Positions 59,369 through 64,000 of a DNA stretch of 64,000 nucleotides are shown here, piece after piece (position 1 is the first letter of the stretch; each line of letters starts with the position of its first letter). Under the pieces are notes generated by a model. That model saw only the letters and a list, made by a program, of their open reading frames with translations, made no database searches and had not been told where the DNA came from. Position numbers and translations under genes: made by a program. Origin of the DNA: Tachypleus tridentatus (lineage: Eukaryota > Arthropoda > Merostomata > Xiphosura > Limulidae); NCBI RefSeq assembly GCF_004210375.1, contig NW_027467782.1:32043771-32107770 (forward strand), given 5' to 3'.

Positions 59369-59508
59369 GCAGTGTTGGTATAGGAAAAGACTATGCATCA
59401 TATTGATCATTAATGTTTTTCTATTTTTGTGAAATATATTTTAATTCTATTTTTGTGTGTTTTAAACACATTCAACCATTTCTTTCCTAAGTAGTTGAGT
59501 ATTTACAG

Positions 59509-60040
59509 GGGTTGGACAAAAAAATGGAACTTTGTATATATATATATACATGTATGTATTCAATGGTTGAATAGAACAAAATAAAGAATTCAGTAAAACC
59601 AGCTTAATAACCTGTGATTTCACTTTTGACTACAAGAATTCTTCAGTTCTTTGTGATAGAACATCTGCAAGTTCCTGAAAGACACACTGAAGAAACAAGT
59701 TCCGTTTCTCGAGAGCAGAAGTTTACACGAGTAACTGTGATCTTGTTCACTCATAATGATCTTCCATTATATTTTTAACCACAGGTTAAATTAATGTTCT
59801 GAAAGAGACGAACCTGTTTTGTGATCCCTTTTATAGTAACAGAAAGTGTATTTTTGAAAATAACATAGCCTTGGGATCCTCTGAAAGCTGGTCTTCCTGA
59901 AGCTGCCTTTGTTGTTATCTTTGACACTTTTACCCTTTTCATTAAAATTCAGTACTTGCTGAATACTCCAACACCAAAATTGGAACATTTTGTTGGTAGT
60001 ACCTTTACATTGCATTATTTATAGCAATACCCTCTCGCAC
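59509..60040. mobile_element. Possible Tc1/mariner-type end (tentative)
   Basis: TACAGGGGTTGGACAAAAAAATGGAAC (59505-59531; split as TACAGGGGTTGGACA and AAAAAATGGAAC) resembles terminal inverted repeats of some Tc1/mariner elements. I could not find a matching inverted end, and the interior is not clearly coding. Confidence 0.3.
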
Positions 60041-60737
60041 CGGCGTATAATATTAAAACATTGCTGTAACTTGTTCAGTTGGTGGTTTTTCTTCCATTGC
60101 CATTGGCACTTTTTCTTTCAATAAGAGGACCAGGACTGTTAATGGTCTCAACTAAAAAGAGATGTTACATCAATACAGTACACTTTAACCTCTGTGAAAC
60201 CTCAACATAACAATTAAATTTCGCAATTTTAAGATCAAAGTAAATCACTCTAACAAACTCTAAAATCAACGTTAAACGCTGTAGGCTAATATTAAACCAA
60301 AACATAAACAAGTTTAAAAATAAAGTTTAAGTTTCTCTAAAACGTTATTTTCAAAGGAGCAAACTTGGAATTAAATCCCAAGTATGACAGCACTAATAAA
60401 GCCAAGTTTACATATAAATGCACCTGGCATACATAAATCTTGTCCAGTAACAGGAGCTTGCTTTTATTTAGCACATCTTTTTCTTTAGTTTGGTTTTATG
60501 ACATGTCATTAACATAATTACTCTAAAATAATTTCTTACCCTTCGACAAAGAACTTTAATTAAGAATAACTAATGTTTGATTCCCATAACGAAATTTTAA
60601 GCACATCATTTTCAAATAAGTTGAAATATAACTTAACCTAAAAAATTCGCAACATTGCTGGTAGAAGAGAATGGTAGCACTATCCTGTAGCTACTGCATT
60701 AGCGTATAGGTTGTTGCTGTCTAGTGTCTTGCTACGA
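60041..60737. other. No gene; contains a segment duplicated at 62.6-62.8 kb
   Basis: 60490-60715 (CATTAACATAATTACTCTAA ... CACTATCCTGTAGCTACTGC) recurs at 62625-62825, both beside SINE-A copies. Confidence 0.7.
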
Positions 60738-60738
60738 C

Positions 60739-60978
60739 GGCCCGGTATGGACAGGTGGCTAGGATGCTCAATTCGTAATAATCTGAGGATCGCGGGTTCG
60801 AATCTCCATCGCACTTTTAGCCGTGGGGCGTTATAATGTAATGGTCAATCTCACTATTCGTTGGAAAAGAGTAGTCCAACAGTTAGTGGTGGGTAGTGAT
60901 GACTAGCTTCCTTCCCTCTAGTCTTATACTGCTAAATTAGGGACAGCTAGCGATATATCCTAAATATTTTGTGTAAAA
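60739..60978 (+). repeat. SINE-A copy 9, diverged
   Basis: GGCCCGGTATGGACAGGTGG head with duplicated AAT in the anticodon arm, shortened linker, complete but mutated body. Confidence 0.9.
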
Positions 60979-61003
60979 GTACAGGCTATTCATACTCCAG
61001 CCC

Positions 61004-61115
61004 CTCAGCCCCTCTACAGTAATTCCATGGACTTCCAATGTTAAAATCTGGGTTCAATTTCCCGCGGTGGACACCTCAGATAGCTCAATGTGGATTTACT
61101 CTAAAACAATCCACA
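61004..61115 (+). repeat. SINE-B copy, diverged
   Basis: CCCCTCTACAGTAATTCCAT ... TTAAAATCTGGGTTCAATTT ... GTGGACACCTCAGATAGCTC, followed by AATGTGGATTTACTC. Confidence 0.65.
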
Positions 61116-61850
61116 TTCGAATCACGATGATCAAATATATTCAGCTATACAAATTTATGAATTTAAACACTGTTTCCAACTGTACTGTCGTAGAATTATT
61201 GCTTTATTGGTATTTTATTTTAAAATTAACAGGTGAAAATAATCTAATTTCTGGTCCATGTAATGATGTCAAGTTAGTTTATTTTCTCTTTTAACAATTA
61301 CAAACTTAAGCACTGATAAGTTGTAGGCAACATTTGCAATTGTACTAACTGTACTATAACAATGAAAAAAATCAATTTATACAAATTAACTTACAATATA
61401 TGCAATAGTTAATACAGATCAAAATAATTCACTAACAAATTGATTGATTCACTCTATTGGCTGGAAACATCTCTCTATCTTCCCCGAACTTTGTATTTAT
61501 AATTTACCTTTAAATTTACTGGAAACTTGACATTAAATCTCTAGAACTTTATAGGCCTACGTTATTAATTTTTTATTTCTGTGTAAATCTGGCTTTATTG
61601 GTCATCATTACGACCCGCAATTTTCATCAGCTAAGAAACAAATTAAAACTTTAAAGTTATAGCTCAGAACAATATTTTGGAATCTTAAAAATAACATATT
61701 CGGTGTGTTAGAAAAAGTAACTTCTGTATAAATATACCAACGGGGAGGGCAAGCCACTACATAACTTTAAAATATTTTGTTTCCAAAATATTAATGCTGC
61801 CGATAACAACTGGTAATAGCATCTATTTTCGTATTTACACCAAGAGCTAC
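61116..61850. other. AT-rich stretch, nothing recognised
   Basis: No coding region or repeat assigned. Confidence 0.4.
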
Positions 61851-62118
61851 GGCCCGGCATGGCCAAGCGTGTTAAGCCGTGCGACTCGTAATCTGAGGGT
61901 CGCGGGTTCATATCTACGTCGCGCCAAACATGCTCGCCCTTTCAGCCGTGGGGGCGTTATAATGTGACAGTCAATCCCACTATTCGTTGGTAAAAGAGTA
62001 GCCCAAGAGTTGGCGGTGGGTGGTGATGACTAGCTGCCTTCCCTCTAGTCTTACACTCTAAATTAGGGACGGCTAGCGCAGATAGCCCTCGAGTAACTTT
62101 GTGCGAAATTCAAAACAA
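61851..62118 (+). repeat. SINE-A copy 10, well preserved
   Basis: GGCCCGGCATGGCCAAGCGT head to the CAAAACAAACAAACC tail. A short imperfect flank ACCAAGAG (before 61848 and after 62117) may be the target duplication. Confidence 0.95.
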
Positions 62119-62360
62119 ACAAACCAAGAGTTGTTACAGGAAACGATTTTAGTTTTATTCTTCAGGTAGCAGAAGCTACGCTACATATATGTGAAAACGG
62201 CTGGTGTGGATTGAGAAAAATTTTTATGGGTTTTCTCGTCATCACGGAGAAGAAAGCCATATTTCAGGTTAATTTTAACTACGGCCTTATTTATTGCTAT
62301 AACAACTTGATACATTTTCACTTTTAAGTACAATATAAATGTGATAATGGTTGAACAATA

Positions 62361-62552
62361 AACGAGGGCTATCTGCGCTAGCCGTCCCTAATTTAGCAGT
62401 GTAAGACTAGAGGGAAGGCAGCTAGTCACCACCACCCACCGCCAACTCTTGGGCTACTGCAACAAATAGTGGGATTGACCGTACATTATAACGATCCCAC
62501 GGCTGAAAGGCGACCATGTTTGGTGAGATCGGGATTCGAACCCGCGACCCTC
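62361..62552 (-). repeat. SINE-A copy 11, truncated at both ends
   Basis: ACGAGGGCTATCTGCGCTAG to ATTCGAACCCGCGACCCTCGG; lacks the (CAAA)n tail and the 5' half of the head. The loss at both ends is unusual. Confidence 0.93.
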
Positions 62553-63322
62553 GGAAATTTTGTTTGAAGCAAAACCTTGCTTTTAATAAGAATATCTTCT
62601 TGTTTAACCCGATATTCTGGTATGCCATTGACATAATTACTCTAAGGTAATTTCTTAACTTTCAATAAATAACTTTAATTAAGAATAACTAATGTTCGAT
62701 TCCCATAACGAAATTCTAAGCACGTCATTTTCAAAGCAGTTGAAATATAACTACCCTAAAATTTTCAACACTGCCAATAGGAGAGATTAGCGCCATCCTG
62801 TAGCTACTACATTAGCCTATAAGTTGTTGCTTACAGTCTTTATGATGCTCGGTAGTTTGAATCTTGATATACAGGTAAAAGGTTGGTTTGAGTAAGATTT
62901 TTCTTATGCTTGGTTATTTCAGTTACCGCTAGAAGCTGATATTTTGTACAAATACTCCTCAAATAATTATTGTTCATTACTGGTTAATAATTATGTTAAT
63001 ATGACAGTCTGAAAATAGAAGGACCAGCTCAGTTTGCGTGTAACTCTATGTCAATTTTTTTTTTAAATGTTGTGACCTGTTTAGACGTAGCATAGTCTTA
63101 CTTAGAGAGATTTGAATAAAATTTCCAATTATAAGCTAGATTCATTATGGTCTATTTTTGCTTTCTTTCTGGGTATTTTAAATTATGGCAGCTGTAATTT
63201 GTAAGTTGCTTTTACATGAATCCCGAATAATATTATAAGTCAACGCTATTACTTTATTACTTCAATTTCTTGAAAACTAACTATTATTAATAACACCATA
63301 CTACTGATATTATTTAATGATG
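62553..63322. other. AT-rich, includes the duplicate of 60.5-60.7 kb
   Basis: 62625-62825 repeats 60490-60715 (ATTACTCTAA.GTAATTTCTTA, TTAATTAAGAATAACTAATG, ATTCCCATAACGAAATT). Confidence 0.7.
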
Positions 63323-63608
63323 CTTGTTTTGTTTGTCTGTTTTGGAATTTCGCACAAAGCTACTCGAGGGCTATCTGTGCTAGCCGTCCCTAATTTTGCA
63401 GTGTAAGACTGGAGGAAGGCAGGCAGCTAGTCATCACCACCTACCGCCAACTCTTGGGCTACTCTTTTACCAACAGAATAGTGGGATTGACCGTCACATT
63501 ATACGCCCCCACGGCTGGGAGGGCGAGCATGTTTAGCGCGACGCGGGCGCGAACCCGCGACCCTCAGATTACAGGTCGCACGCCTTACGCGCTTGGCCAT
63601 GCCGGGCT
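63323..63608 (-). repeat. SINE-A copy 12
   Basis: Full length; ends GCGCTTGGCCATGCCGGGC on the plus strand. TTTAATGATG at 63313-63322 and 63612-63621 is the target duplication. Confidence 0.95.
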
Positions 63609-64000
63609 AATTTTAATGATGCACTGAAGAGTTAGACGATGCTATGCGATTGTGTCAAGTCGGCTCTTTAAGGGTTGTTTTTTTTTTTAATTTTATTTCA
63701 CGGTTACGAGTTTTAGGTGGTTTGATTGTTGTAAAACTCAAAGCCTACCACGAGTATCGAAACCAGATTTTTTAAAGTTAAAAAACCTGCAGAATTACTG
63801 CTGAGTCATTAGGTGGTTATTGAGACAGGCCTATTTTATATGCATAACACATTACCTAGAATATATTTTATAGTCAATTTGACACAGCTACCTATATTTC
63901 ATGAATTTGCAAGATCGGAGACATAAAATATCGTTTGGGATCCGATATATTGTGCAATAATATTATGACGTACTAAAATTGTACATATTTGTAATTAGAT
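63609..64000. other. AT-rich flank with a possible SINE-C trace
   Basis: TATCGAAACCAGATTTTTTA at 63758-63777 resembles the reverse complement of the SINE-C head. Nothing else recognised. Confidence 0.35.

Noticed and set aside
46494-64000. Search for PA2G4 last exon (lysine-rich tail)
   Set aside because: No lysine-rich open segment with an acceptor was found; A-rich stretches here are SINE tails or AT-rich spacer.

Overview
The window looks like nuclear DNA of an AT-rich, intron-bearing, repeat-rich animal genome. The commonest repeat is a tRNA-derived SINE with a conserved body (thirteen copies, both orientations). From memory I associate this repeat with horseshoe crabs or related chelicerates, but I could not check that. 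The host gene I can name has small exons with GT-AG introns of 0.9 to 7 kb.

Layout. (1) 1.65-2.79 kb, minus strand: a gene for an unrecognised secreted protein built from nested tandem duplications, with a signal peptide, no cysteines after it, and a one-base frame break. (2) 3.3-6.3 kb: a two-copy segmental duplication carrying SINEs; one SINE sits in only one copy. (3) 6.9-10.7 kb, plus strand: a nearly full-length but frameshifted jockey-like LINE. (4) 13.94-46.49 kb, plus strand: ten exons of a proliferation-associated 2G4 (PA2G4/EBP1) gene. Its introns hold DIRS-like, Penelope-like, Tc1, hAT-like, LINE and SINE remains. (5) 47.7-51.4 kb, minus strand: a second, 5'-truncated copy of the same LINE. 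It is split by three SINEs, each with clear target-site duplications, and its 3' end has become a 29-bp x 12 minisatellite. (6) 51.4-64 kb: AT-rich DNA with SINEs and a Tc1 relic; no host gene recognised.

The PA2G4 copy is the main host-gene result. Exon phases and splice sites are almost all kept, so it is not a processed copy. But it has an in-frame TGA, a 5-base deletion, a GT-to-GA donor, a missing internal exon, and no recognisable first or last exon. I read it as an unprocessed pseudogene, possibly a decaying duplicate. The other results of most interest are the modular secreted gene, the minisatellite born from LINE coding sequence, the Penelope-like remnant with inverted terminal pieces and hammerhead-like cores, and a body-less SINE with a perfect 13-bp target duplication.
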